Below are positions 6,356 through 11,760 of a DNA stretch of 26,399 bases, piece by piece (the first letter of the stretch is position 1; each line of letters opens with the position of its first letter). The notes under the pieces were generated by a model, which was not told where the DNA came from, made no database searches, and saw nothing but the letters and a program-made list of their open reading frames with translations. The translations under genes and the position numbers were made by a program. Location of the stretch: IMG/VR virus record IMGVR_UViG_3300044609_000032, positions 1-26,399 of that record; one strand, given 5' to 3'. Origin of the DNA: a virus.

Positions 6356-6560
6356 ATTTGTAAAAGAAACTAACCACAGAGGCGATGTTTACTATTATAC
6401 AACAGTAGATGGTCGCTACCAAAAAGACACTATATCGTTGGACTACTCACAAGCCTATGAAATATTTATAGGTATGAGAAAAAAACAAGAGCCGACTATC
6501 GAAGTGTTAGAACATTATATTATTAAAGAAACAACACCAGAAACCAATGAGCCTAATTAA
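6345..6560 (+). CDS. Hypothetical early protein, 71 aa
   Basis: The 71-residue product overlaps the previous gene by 11 bases and the ERF gene by 14. It starts MKIEFVKETNHRGDVYYYTT, a beta-hairpin-like segment, followed by a helix (YSQAYEIFIGMRKKQ, about 34-48) and an acidic tail. It has no Cys, signal or membrane segment. Tight coupling to the ERF gene suggests a recombination accessory role, but I do not recognise the family. Confidence 0.6.
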   Translation: MKIEFVKETNHRGDVYYYTTVDGRYQKDTISLDYSQAYEIFIGMRKKQEPTIEVLEHYIIKETTPETNEPN

Positions 6561-7080
6561 AATTCAACAGGAACTAAAAGCACCTAAAAACCAATTCAAT
6601 GCTTTTGCTAAATACAAGTACAGAAGTGCAGAAGATATAATCGAAGCTGCAAAACCTATCTGCCATAAATACGGCTACGCTTTAATGTTAAGCGATGAGG
6701 TAATAGAAGTAGGCGGTAGAGTTTATGTAAAAGCTACTGCTTGTTTAAGTAACGGAGAAGATAACATTACCTGTACAGGTCTTGCTCGTGAAGAGGAAAA
6801 CAAAAAGGGAATGGACTCTTCGCAGATTACTGGCAGTTCAAGTTCTTATGCTCGTAAGTATGCTATGAATGGTTTGTTTGCAATAGATGACACTAAAGAT
6901 GCAGATGCTACTAATGAGCATAAAGACGAAGTAAGCGAAGGACAAAAAGCATTCTTGATTGAAGCACTTGATAAGACAAAGTTTACTCAGGAACAAAAGT
7001 ATAAAGCTATTGAGAAAATAAAAGCTATTAAGACATTAGAGGAATTTAACAAGATCAAAGAAACAATAAAGAAAAGCTAA
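6547..7080 (+). CDS. erf: ERF-family single-strand annealing protein
   Basis: The 177-residue product shows the ERF pattern. The N-terminus has QFNAFAKYKYRSAEDIIEAA (about 17-36), matching the family's N-FKYRSxEDI. The central motif GSSSSYARKYAMNGLFAIDD (about 96-115) is the family signature. A flexible acidic linker is followed by a C-terminal helical domain (about 135-177) that may bind partners. ERF proteins anneal complementary strands during phage recombination and genome circularisation or repair. The usual length is about 200 residues, so this one is compact. The next genes include an SSB-tail-like protein. Confidence 0.88.
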   Translation: MSLIKIQQELKAPKNQFNAFAKYKYRSAEDIIEAAKPICHKYGYALMLSDEVIEVGGRVYVKATACLSNGEDNITCTGLAREEENKKGMDSSQITGSSSSYARKYAMNGLFAIDDTKDADATNEHKDEVSEGQKAFLIEALDKTKFTQEQKYKAIEKIKAIKTLEEFNKIKETIKKS

Positions 7081-7310
7081 TGAGGGAACTATTACCATTT
7101 GAAAGGCAGATGCTTCTGGCAGAAGTTTACCATTACGCTTGGTATAACGAAGAGGCATACGAGGACTTATTATCCTTTATTAAAAAGTATGAAAACAAAT
7201 TAGACAAACCCGTTTTTTTTAACCCAATTAATAACAATGACACAGAAACAACAAATCTTGAACCACTTGCTTTCGGGCAAAACATTGACACCAATCCAGG
7301 CTCTAACTAA
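7080..7310 (+). CDS. Hypothetical early protein, 76 aa
   Basis: The start overlaps the ERF stop (TAATG), a sign of coupled translation. The first 45 residues are helical (MRELLPFERQMLLAEVYHYA and AYEDLLSFIKKYENKL). The remainder is low in complexity and rich in Asn and Thr. The last 74 bases overlap the next gene in another frame, so the disordered C-terminus may be constrained by that overlap. No family is recognised. Confidence 0.55.
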   Translation: MRELLPFERQMLLAEVYHYAWYNEEAYEDLLSFIKKYENKLDKPVFFNPINNNDTETTNLEPLAFGQNIDTNPGSN

Positions 7311-7446
7311 GTTTAATAGCCTAAGATTATCGGCAGTTATCTTTGAACTTAAACGCAAAGGATATAAGATACAGTCCGACTTAATTAACGTAGGTAATAA
7401 GAAACAACCTAAATTTGTAAGTAAATATTCACTAATAAAAAAGTAA
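7237..7446 (+). CDS. Small winged-helix / HTH protein
   Basis: The 69-residue product is a compact helix-turn-helix. MTQKQQILNHLLSGKTLTPI gives helix 1 and the start of helix 2, QALTKFNSLRLSAVIFELKR (about 21-40) looks like the turn and recognition helix, and KGYKIQSDLI plus PKFVSKYSLI form a beta wing. The pattern of LTPIQAL-NS-RLSA-I-LK-KGY is common in small phage DNA-binding proteins. It could be a regulator binding the early control region. The target is inferred only. Confidence 0.65.
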   Translation: MTQKQQILNHLLSGKTLTPIQALTKFNSLRLSAVIFELKRKGYKIQSDLINVGNKKQPKFVSKYSLIKK

Positions 7447-7449
7447 AAA

Positions 7450-7644
7450 ATGGAACAAAAAAAATGGAGTGCAGGTGCTTGGAAAAAGACCACTGCTAAA
7501 GGAGAAGTAATTAATTTTACAATTAATGATGTACGTTACTCAATGTGGGTTAATGCCTACAAGACAGAGGACAAGCAACCAGATTACAAGATTTATGTAA
7601 ACGATTTTAAACCTAAAGAAGATACGGAAGGATTGCCGTTTTAA
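7450..7644 (+). CDS. Small protein with an SSB-like acidic LPF tail
   Basis: The 64-residue product begins MEQKKWSAGAWKKTTAKGEV and continues with beta-rich sequence containing VRYSMWVNAYKT and PDYKIYVNDFKP. It ends in EDTEGLPF. An acidic stretch closing with [I/L]PF is the tip bacterial SSB proteins use to recruit partners. The body is much shorter than an OB fold (about 110 residues), so it may be a mini ssDNA-binding or partner-binding protein. It sits between ERF and the DnaA-like gene. Function is inference. Confidence 0.5.
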   Translation: MEQKKWSAGAWKKTTAKGEVINFTINDVRYSMWVNAYKTEDKQPDYKIYVNDFKPKEDTEGLPF

Positions 7645-7646
7645 TT

Positions 7647-8075
7647 ATGCTAACGAGAAATAAAGATGTTTCAATAAGACAGTTAAAGGAGTTATACTAT
7701 GCCCAACGTAATACCCACGTTAAATTGCACGAAATGATGCACCAGTTGGGATTGTTAGGCATAGAAGATAACGAGCCTTTAGGTGCGGATATAGGTGCGA
7801 GAAGCATCGTTAAATTAGTAGAGGAAGTATTTGAGTGCGATATATCAAGAAGGGATAGGTCTTTAAGAACTACCTTTGGTCGCAAGGCTGCCGCTTATTT
7901 ACTTAGAAGGTATACTAAATTGAACCTCAAAGAGATAAGCGCATACACTGGCACTAAAGACCATACTACCGCAATTCATAACATTAAACAAGCAAATAAC
8001 CTAATTGACACGGAAGATTGGTTTAAAGACAAAATGAAAAGAATTTGTCAAAAACTTGAAATCATCGAAAATTAG
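7647..8075 (+). CDS. DnaA domain-IV-like DNA-binding protein without ATPase domain
   Basis: The 142-residue product has a helical N-terminal half (about 1-65) and a C-terminal half that resembles DnaA domain IV. RKAAAYLLRRYTKLNLKEIS (79-98) matches the family's R-x-x-A-YL-R-T-SL-x-EI segment. TGTKDHTTAIHNI (101-113) matches the DnaA signature (G-R/K-DHTTV-H) that contacts the DnaA box. The AAA+ ATPase domain III is absent. It probably binds an origin or operator, perhaps working with host DnaA or the replication protein downstream. A structured RNA follows directly. Confidence 0.78.
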   Translation: MLTRNKDVSIRQLKELYYAQRNTHVKLHEMMHQLGLLGIEDNEPLGADIGARSIVKLVEEVFECDISRRDRSLRTTFGRKAAAYLLRRYTKLNLKEISAYTGTKDHTTAIHNIKQANNLIDTEDWFKDKMKRICQKLEIIEN

Positions 8076-8085
8076 TGTATATTCG
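8056..8085 (+). promoter_or_regulatory. Candidate promoter for the structured RNA
   Basis: TTG at 8056-8058 and TATATTCG at 8078-8085 are 19 bases apart. The second element has one mismatch to TAnnTTTG. It overlaps the end of the DnaA-like gene. Transcription would begin near 8090, shortly before the paired region at 8099, giving a transcript of about 100 nt ending in the T-run at 8182-8189. Confidence 0.4.
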
Positions 8086-8098
8086 CAACATAAATAAA

Positions 8099-8189
8099 AA
8101 ATACATTAGCGGAAGTCGAGCCGATAATGTGTTTAGTGGTTAAATAATAGCCCCTGATAGCTCGACTCTATTGGGGGCTTCTTTTTTTT
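8099..8189 (+). ncRNA. Two-hairpin structured RNA with complementary (kissing) loops
   Basis: Hairpin 1 pairs 8099-8108 with 8125-8134 and 8110-8112 with 8121-8123 (13 pairs, one G-A mismatch, one G-T). Its loop at 8113-8120 is AAGTCGAG. Hairpin 2 pairs 8149-8160 with 8168-8179 (12 continuous pairs, including two G-T). Its 7-base loop at 8161-8167 is CTCGACT. The second loop is perfectly complementary to AGTCGAG at 8114-8120 in the first, so the loops can kiss within one molecule or between two. A 14-base linker joins the hairpins, and eight T follow. It could be a free small RNA or an attenuator leader for the replication gene at 8190. I do not recognise it as a named RNA family. Confidence 0.7.
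8149..8189 (+). terminator. Intrinsic terminator abutting the replication gene
   Basis: A 12-bp stem with the GC-rich base AGCCCC/GGGGCT is followed by TC and eight T (8182-8189). This is a textbook rho-independent terminator and the strongest in the window. The next base, 8190, is the A of the ATG of the replication gene, so transcripts must read through the hairpin to express it. Its loop takes part in the kissing interaction. Confidence 0.82.
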
Positions 8190-8915
8190 ATGGCAAAAGA
8201 CCCTGCATTCCTATTTTATAGCAGCGACTTCCTAAATGGAGTAGCTGACTTAACAATGGAAGAGAGAGGACAATTTATTACTCTCTTATGTTTACAACAC
8301 CAAAAAGGTACACTTACAGACAAAACCATTAGGTTATCTTTAGGTTCGGTTTCGGTTGATGTTTTGAGCAAGTTTTCAAAAGACAAAGACGGAAATTTTT
8401 TCAATGAACGCCTAAGCGAAGAGATTGAAAAACGTATTCAATTTACTGAAAGCCGCAGAAACAATGGCTCTAAGGGTGGTAGACCTAAAAATAACACAAA
8501 ACCATTAGGTTTAGCTAAACATAACCTTATGGAAGATGTAAATGAAAATGAAAATGAAGATATAATTATAAATAAAAGTAAGTGTACTTTTGAAGAAGTT
8601 TATGAATATATGGCTTTTAGGATTGGAACAGAAGTAGCAAAGATTGAAGCCGAAAAGTTTGTAAATTACTATACAAGCAATGGGTGGAAAGTAGGTAAAA
8701 ACCCTATGAAAAGTTGGACACACGCAGTAAATAATTGGATAACAAACGCTAAACAATATGCAAAAGGAACTACAAACAATAAGCCAAAACTTAATAAGCA
8801 CGAACTCGACAACCTTGCCAATTACAACTATATCCACTCTACTTCCTATGGAGCAGGAGATTATGCAAAGCTTTTCGGGGGAGAGGGTTCGCAATCTGAA
8901 CTCTACCATATTTAA
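8190..8915 (+). CDS. Replisome organiser / replication initiation-like protein
   Basis: The 241-residue product begins MAKDPAFLFYSSDFLNGVAD, followed by LTMEERGQFITLLCLQHQKG. This is the winged-helix start typical of DUF1376-like and replication-initiator proteins of phages, and it supports the ATG at 8190. A basic linker, SRRNNGSKGGRPKNN (about 88-102), leads to an acidic low-complexity stretch and a C-terminal domain, FVNYYTSNGWKVGKNPMKSW (about 151-170), of the DnaD/DnaT or phage O type. Such proteins bind the origin and load helicase. The position after the DnaA-like gene and the structured RNA supports this. Confidence 0.75.
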   Translation: MAKDPAFLFYSSDFLNGVADLTMEERGQFITLLCLQHQKGTLTDKTIRLSLGSVSVDVLSKFSKDKDGNFFNERLSEEIEKRIQFTESRRNNGSKGGRPKNNTKPLGLAKHNLMEDVNENENEDIIINKSKCTFEEVYEYMAFRIGTEVAKIEAEKFVNYYTSNGWKVGKNPMKSWTHAVNNWITNAKQYAKGTTNNKPKLNKHELDNLANYNYIHSTSYGAGDYAKLFGGEGSQSELYHI

Positions 8916-9516
8916 ACAAAACCTTGTTTATTTAATGCAGCTTGTAGGAATTAACAATCCTGGAGAAGTTAAGTTAGCAATCTTAGAGGATTGGATAAGA
9001 AACGAGTATGGAGGCTTTACAATAAATGAAGTTAAAGTAGCGTTTAAGCAAATGGTAGCTAATGACTTTATAGACCACTACCAGAACTTTAGTCCTGCAT
9101 ACTTTAGTCAAGTTATGGATAGGTACAAGAAAAAAGCAAACGAAGTAAGAAAAATGATGCCACAAGAACGAGTTGAAGCAATACCGCACTTAACCGATTT
9201 AGAGATAATCGATTACTCTTACCAAGAATATAAGCTTTTGGAAAATAGAACTTTTGATAGGTTGTTTAACCCATTAAGTGTATTTACAAAGCTTAATAGT
9301 TCAGGCATTAAGAAGTGGACAAAAGAAGATGGAGCGGTTGCTAAAAAGAAACTTATGGAGATTATTACCTACAAAGCTAATAAAATGGACATAATAAGCG
9401 CAAAGCAGTACCGAGACGAATGGACTGAACAATGGCTTAAGAACCAAGCAAGAGCCGTAGCCGTAGCTTTATTTTTTGATTTGCAAATTGCTAATAATAA
9501 AACTTCATTCAAATGA
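8863..9516 (+). CDS. Replication-associated protein, possible helicase-loader partner
   Basis: The frame is open from 8758 to 9516. I choose the ATG at 8863, with AGGAG just upstream and 53 bases of overlap with the previous gene; 8848 and 8935 are alternatives, while 8758 would give a 158-base overlap and a low-complexity start. From 8863 the product has 217 residues and is mostly helical. It contains GEVKLAILEDWIRNEYGGFT and NEVKVAFKQMVAN, then FSPAYFSQVMDRYKKK. I recall similar proteins after replication initiators in Bacteroidota phages, with no assigned function. No Walker motif is present, so it is not itself a helicase. Confidence 0.6.
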   Translation: MQSFSGERVRNLNSTIFKQNLVYLMQLVGINNPGEVKLAILEDWIRNEYGGFTINEVKVAFKQMVANDFIDHYQNFSPAYFSQVMDRYKKKANEVRKMMPQERVEAIPHLTDLEIIDYSYQEYKLLENRTFDRLFNPLSVFTKLNSSGIKKWTKEDGAVAKKKLMEIITYKANKMDIISAKQYRDEWTEQWLKNQARAVAVALFFDLQIANNKTSFK

Positions 9517-10508
9517 GACACGGAAGTTTATTTAGCGGAATAGGTGGCTTTGATCTAGCAGCAGAATGGTGCGGTTGGGAAAACGTATTTCACTGCGAAT
9601 GGAACACCTTTGGACAAAAAGTATTAAAACATCACTTCCCAAATTCAATAAGTTACAATGACATCACAAAAACAGATTTCACTATTCACAGAGGAACTAT
9701 CGACATCATTAGTGGAGGCTTCCCTTGCCAACCCTACTCAAATGCAGGAAAGCGACTTGGCAAAGAAGATGAGAGACACCTCTGGCCAGAGATGCTTAGA
9801 GCAATTAGGGAAATTCAGCCGAGTTGGGTTGTGGGCGAGAACGTTCGCGGACTTACTAATTGGAACGGGGGATTGGTATTCGACGAGGTGCAAACTGAGT
9901 TGGAAGCTGAAGGCTACGAAGTCCTCGCGTTTTTACTTCCAGCTTGTTCCGTTAACGCACCACACCGAAGAGACCGAATATGGTTCGTGGCTTTTAAAGA
10001 CACCAACAACAATGGACGGGGAAGTAAGCAGTGGCAAGAAGAAACCAATAAGCGGAAATTCAGGAACTCTTGCTCAGGAAATAATGAGCTCGTACAAACC
10101 GACAATGAAAAAGTTGGGACTATTACCTACTCCGACAACTATGGATCAAACAAATGCAACAGCAACAATGAAGTCAACACAAGTCAAGGAAGGGTCTATG
10201 AGGTCAGTAACACTATCGAGAGCATTAGTAATGGGTTTAATACCAACACCACTTGCATCGGATTGCGGAGAGAAAGTAACAGGATTGGAAACACAGGACT
10301 CACTTTCAAAAAGAGTAAGAGAAATAACTGGCAAACCTTCCCAACTCAATCCGCTATTTGTAGAGGAAATGATGGGTTTCCCGGAGAACTGGACAACATT
10401 ACCTTTTCTAAATGGAGAAAAGAAAGCATCAAAGCCTACGGAAACGCAATAGTTCCACAGGTTGCTTATCAGATATTTAAAAGTATTTGTCAATATCAAG
10501 AACTTTAG
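9513..10508 (+). CDS. DNA (cytosine-5) methyltransferase
   Basis: The 331-residue enzyme transfers a methyl group from SAM to C5 of cytosine. Motif I is FSGIGGFD (7-14), motif IV GGFPCQPYS with catalytic C72, motif VI GENV (108-111), motif VIII RRDRIW (152-157) and motif X GNAIVPQ (310-316). The region between motifs VIII and X (about 160-290), where the target-recognition domain lies, is unusually rich in Asn, Ser and Lys. It is also the region overlapped by a second ORF in the +1 frame. The ATG overlaps the previous stop (ATGA). It probably protects phage DNA against host restriction. No cognate restriction enzyme is seen. Confidence 0.9.
   Translation: MRHGSLFSGIGGFDLAAEWCGWENVFHCEWNTFGQKVLKHHFPNSISYNDITKTDFTIHRGTIDIISGGFPCQPYSNAGKRLGKEDERHLWPEMLRAIREIQPSWVVGENVRGLTNWNGGLVFDEVQTELEAEGYEVLAFLLPACSVNAPHRRDRIWFVAFKDTNNNGRGSKQWQEETNKRKFRNSCSGNNELVQTDNEKVGTITYSDNYGSNKCNSNNEVNTSQGRVYEVSNTIESISNGFNTNTTCIGLRRESNRIGNTGLTFKKSKRNNWQTFPTQSAICRGNDGFPGELDNITFSKWRKESIKAYGNAIVPQVAYQIFKSICQYQEL
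9658..10452 (+). CDS. Second ORF inside the methyltransferase gene, +1 frame
   Basis: A 264-codon frame starts with ATG and lies entirely within the methyltransferase gene. It encodes protein-like text: an N-terminal SLFTEELSTSLVEASLA, a middle FSRVGLWARTFADLLIGTGD with KLSWKLKATKSSRFYFQLVP, repeated LLPTPTTMD / LIPTPLASD elements, and the end LNPLFVEEMMGFPENWTTLP. I recall these motifs from phage proteins found beside or fused to C5 methyltransferases, so I think the frame is expressed. The length is very unlikely by chance in AT-rich DNA. Its role is unknown; help with target recognition or with the methyltransferase is possible. How it is translated (internal start or reinitiation) cannot be seen. 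Confidence 0.6.
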   Translation: MTSQKQISLFTEELSTSLVEASLANPTQMQESDLAKKMRDTSGQRCLEQLGKFSRVGLWARTFADLLIGTGDWYSTRCKLSWKLKATKSSRFYFQLVPLTHHTEETEYGSWLLKTPTTMDGEVSSGKKKPISGNSGTLAQEIMSSYKPTMKKLGLLPTPTTMDQTNATATMKSTQVKEGSMRSVTLSRALVMGLIPTPLASDCGEKVTGLETQDSLSKRVREITGKPSQLNPLFVEEMMGFPENWTTLPFLNGEKKASKPTETQ

Positions 10509-10518
10509 TATATTTTTG
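10486..10518 (+). promoter_or_regulatory. Candidate promoter before the VRR-NUC gene
   Basis: TTTG at 10486-10489 and TATTTTTG at 10511-10518 are 21 bases apart, a full match to the Bacteroidota consensus. It overlaps the end of the methyltransferase gene. The predicted start falls within a few bases of the ATG at 10523, so the transcript would be leaderless or nearly so. A chance match in AT-rich coding DNA is possible. Confidence 0.4.
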
Positions 10519-10522
10519 CTTT

Positions 10523-10828
10523 ATGACCGCAAACGAATTAACCAAAGAAGCTATTAAGACCCTAAACAAAAATGGGTGCTTTGTATGGCGTAATAACAAC
10601 CTTGCGGTTAGGGGGCGAACCTTCATAGGTTTAAAAGGAGTTCCAGATGTAGTAGGCTTTCACACACAAACAGGAGTAGCGGTATACTGCGAAACAAAAG
10701 CCATAGGCGATAAACTTAGCAGCTATCAAATAGCATTCTTAAACTTAGCAAAAACGGCAAATTGTTTTTGTTACATAGCAACCGAAGAGAACGGCAAACT
10801 AACCTTAAACGAGTATGAACAAGAATAG
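10523..10828 (+). CDS. VRR-NUC family nuclease
   Basis: The product has 101 residues from the ATG at 10523; the TTG at 10487 would lie in the promoter and the methyltransferase gene. The core GVPDVVGFHTQTGVAVYCET gives the metal-binding D and E of the PD-(D/E)xK fold, with K in ETKAIGDKLSSYQIAFL and a closing NCFCYIA strand. This is the stand-alone VRR-NUC type found in many phages, related to Holliday-junction or structure-specific nucleases. It probably processes branched DNA during recombination or packaging. The size is normal for the family. Confidence 0.85.
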   Translation: MTANELTKEAIKTLNKNGCFVWRNNNLAVRGRTFIGLKGVPDVVGFHTQTGVAVYCETKAIGDKLSSYQIAFLNLAKTANCFCYIATEENGKLTLNEYEQE

Positions 10829-11291
10829 CATCATATTAGAACTTTGGGAAAGCCGAGAACTAAAGGAAGCAATAGATAAAATGCAGCCTGAAGATTTACG
10901 AGAAGATTTAAGAAGCGAACTATTTAAGGTGCTATGCGAAATGGACGAGGAACGTTTAATTGATATGCGCACCCGTAACGTATTAAAGTTCTACTTAGTT
11001 AGAACTATGATTAATATGATGCAAAGTAATACAAGCCAATTTTATAGAACATACAGAAAACCTTTAGAGGTTGAATTAATAGTACATGATAGAGACGAAG
11101 AATTGCTTGACAAAGTAGAAGATGAGTTATCAAAGATGCATTGGTACAAAGCGGAACTTTTAAGAGTGTATGCTATTAAGCACAACTGCAATGCTAAAGA
11201 ATTAAGCAGGGTTACAGGTATACCTTATATGTCAATCCATAGGGAACTAAAACTAACTAAACGAGAACTTAAAAAACAATTACGCAAATGA
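10815..11291 (+). CDS. Sigma-factor-like transcription regulator
   Basis: The 158-residue, mostly helical product has a C-terminal HTH: NAKELSRVTGIPYMSIHREL (about 126-145) followed by a basic helix, KLTKRELKKQLRK, like sigma-70 region 4. The first part (WESRELKEAIDKMQPEDLRE to LKFYLVRTMINMMQSNTSQF) matches what I recall of sigma-like proteins in Bacteroidota phages, roughly in the position of region 2. It may redirect host RNA polymerase to middle or late promoters. The start overlaps the VRR-NUC gene by 14 bases. Sigma activity is inferred from motif and size. Confidence 0.65.
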   Translation: MNKNSIILELWESRELKEAIDKMQPEDLREDLRSELFKVLCEMDEERLIDMRTRNVLKFYLVRTMINMMQSNTSQFYRTYRKPLEVELIVHDRDEELLDKVEDELSKMHWYKAELLRVYAIKHNCNAKELSRVTGIPYMSIHRELKLTKRELKKQLRK

Positions 11292-11521
11292 TAATTATAG
11301 CAGCAATATGCTTTGCAATATTCTTTGTAGAAATACACCAATTCCATAGGAAGTGGAAATTAGATTTTAAGCCTTTTAGTTGCACGAGTTGTTTAGCAGC
11401 TTGGAGCGGTTTGGCTTTATATTTACTTCCTACAATATGTACCGATGTAATTGCGTTTGTATTCATACCAGGAGTAGCAGCACCTTTACTTTCAAAACTA
11501 ATGTGGAACTTATGGAAATAG
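11288..11521 (+). CDS. Small membrane protein with CxxC motif
   Basis: The 77-residue product overlaps the sigma-like gene by ATGA. It has an N-terminal hydrophobic helix (about 1-14, MIIIAAICFAIFFV), then the motif FKPFSCTSCLAAWSGL (about 27-42). That motif resembles the F-x-C-x-x-C-x-x-W segment of DUF1360-type membrane proteins. A second hydrophobic region (about 40-70) contains LYLLP and AFVFIPGVAAPLL. Host-envelope modification or superinfection exclusion is conceivable, but no function can be assigned. Confidence 0.6.
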   Translation: MIIIAAICFAIFFVEIHQFHRKWKLDFKPFSCTSCLAAWSGLALYLLPTICTDVIAFVFIPGVAAPLLSKLMWNLWK

Positions 11522-11760
11522 ATCACAGAAATTATTTAGACCTACATAGACCTAATTACGAAATGGTGCAGAACGGCTATGTAAGGAATATAGATTTGGA
11601 CATCTTAAAAATGTACGAGCATATATATCGCAAGTATATGAACCCAGATTTCATATTAACAGTATGGTGTAGCCATTGTATTTTTGATATGATTAAAAGG
11701 CTTTACGAATGGTACGATTTACAACCACAACCAAAGAAACGCAATGCAAAGAGTAATTAA
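11512..11760 (+). CDS. Hypothetical protein, 82 aa
   Basis: The product has 82 residues from the ATG at 11512, overlapping the preceding membrane-protein gene by 10 bases. A longer frame from 11380 would run through that gene and is rejected. The sequence MEIDHRNYLDLHRPNYEMVQ is followed by a helical stretch and VWCSHCIFDMIKRLYEWYDL (about 51-70), where Cys pairs with Ser/His (C-S-H-C) and could bind metal. The end is basic (QPKKRNAKSN). I recall similar short proteins in Bacteroidota phages without a function. Confidence 0.6.
   Translation: MEIDHRNYLDLHRPNYEMVQNGYVRNIDLDILKMYEHIYRKYMNPDFILTVWCSHCIFDMIKRLYEWYDLQPQPKKRNAKSN

Noticed and set aside
8820-8840. DnaA-box-like match (ATATCCACT)
   Set aside because: Only 7 of 9 bases match TTATCCACA, it is a single copy inside coding sequence, and no cluster was found near the DnaA-like gene or the control region.
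8511-8909. A 132-codon minus-strand frame rich in Ile, Phe and Tyr
   Set aside because: It mirrors the acidic AT-rich linker and C-terminus of the replication-organiser gene. The hydrophobic text is what antisense of Lys/Asn/Glu codons gives. No start context or family.
9914-10499. Two open frames on the minus strand inside the methyltransferase gene (9914-10105 and 10146-10499)
   Set aside because: They lie antisense to two overlapping plus-strand frames, show no recognisable motif, and no minus-strand gene or promoter is seen anywhere in the window. They are best explained by codon bias.
11380-11511. Longer start for the 82-residue gene at 11512
   Set aside because: It would overlap most of the CxxC membrane-protein gene in another frame. 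The ATG at 11512 gives the usual short overlap.
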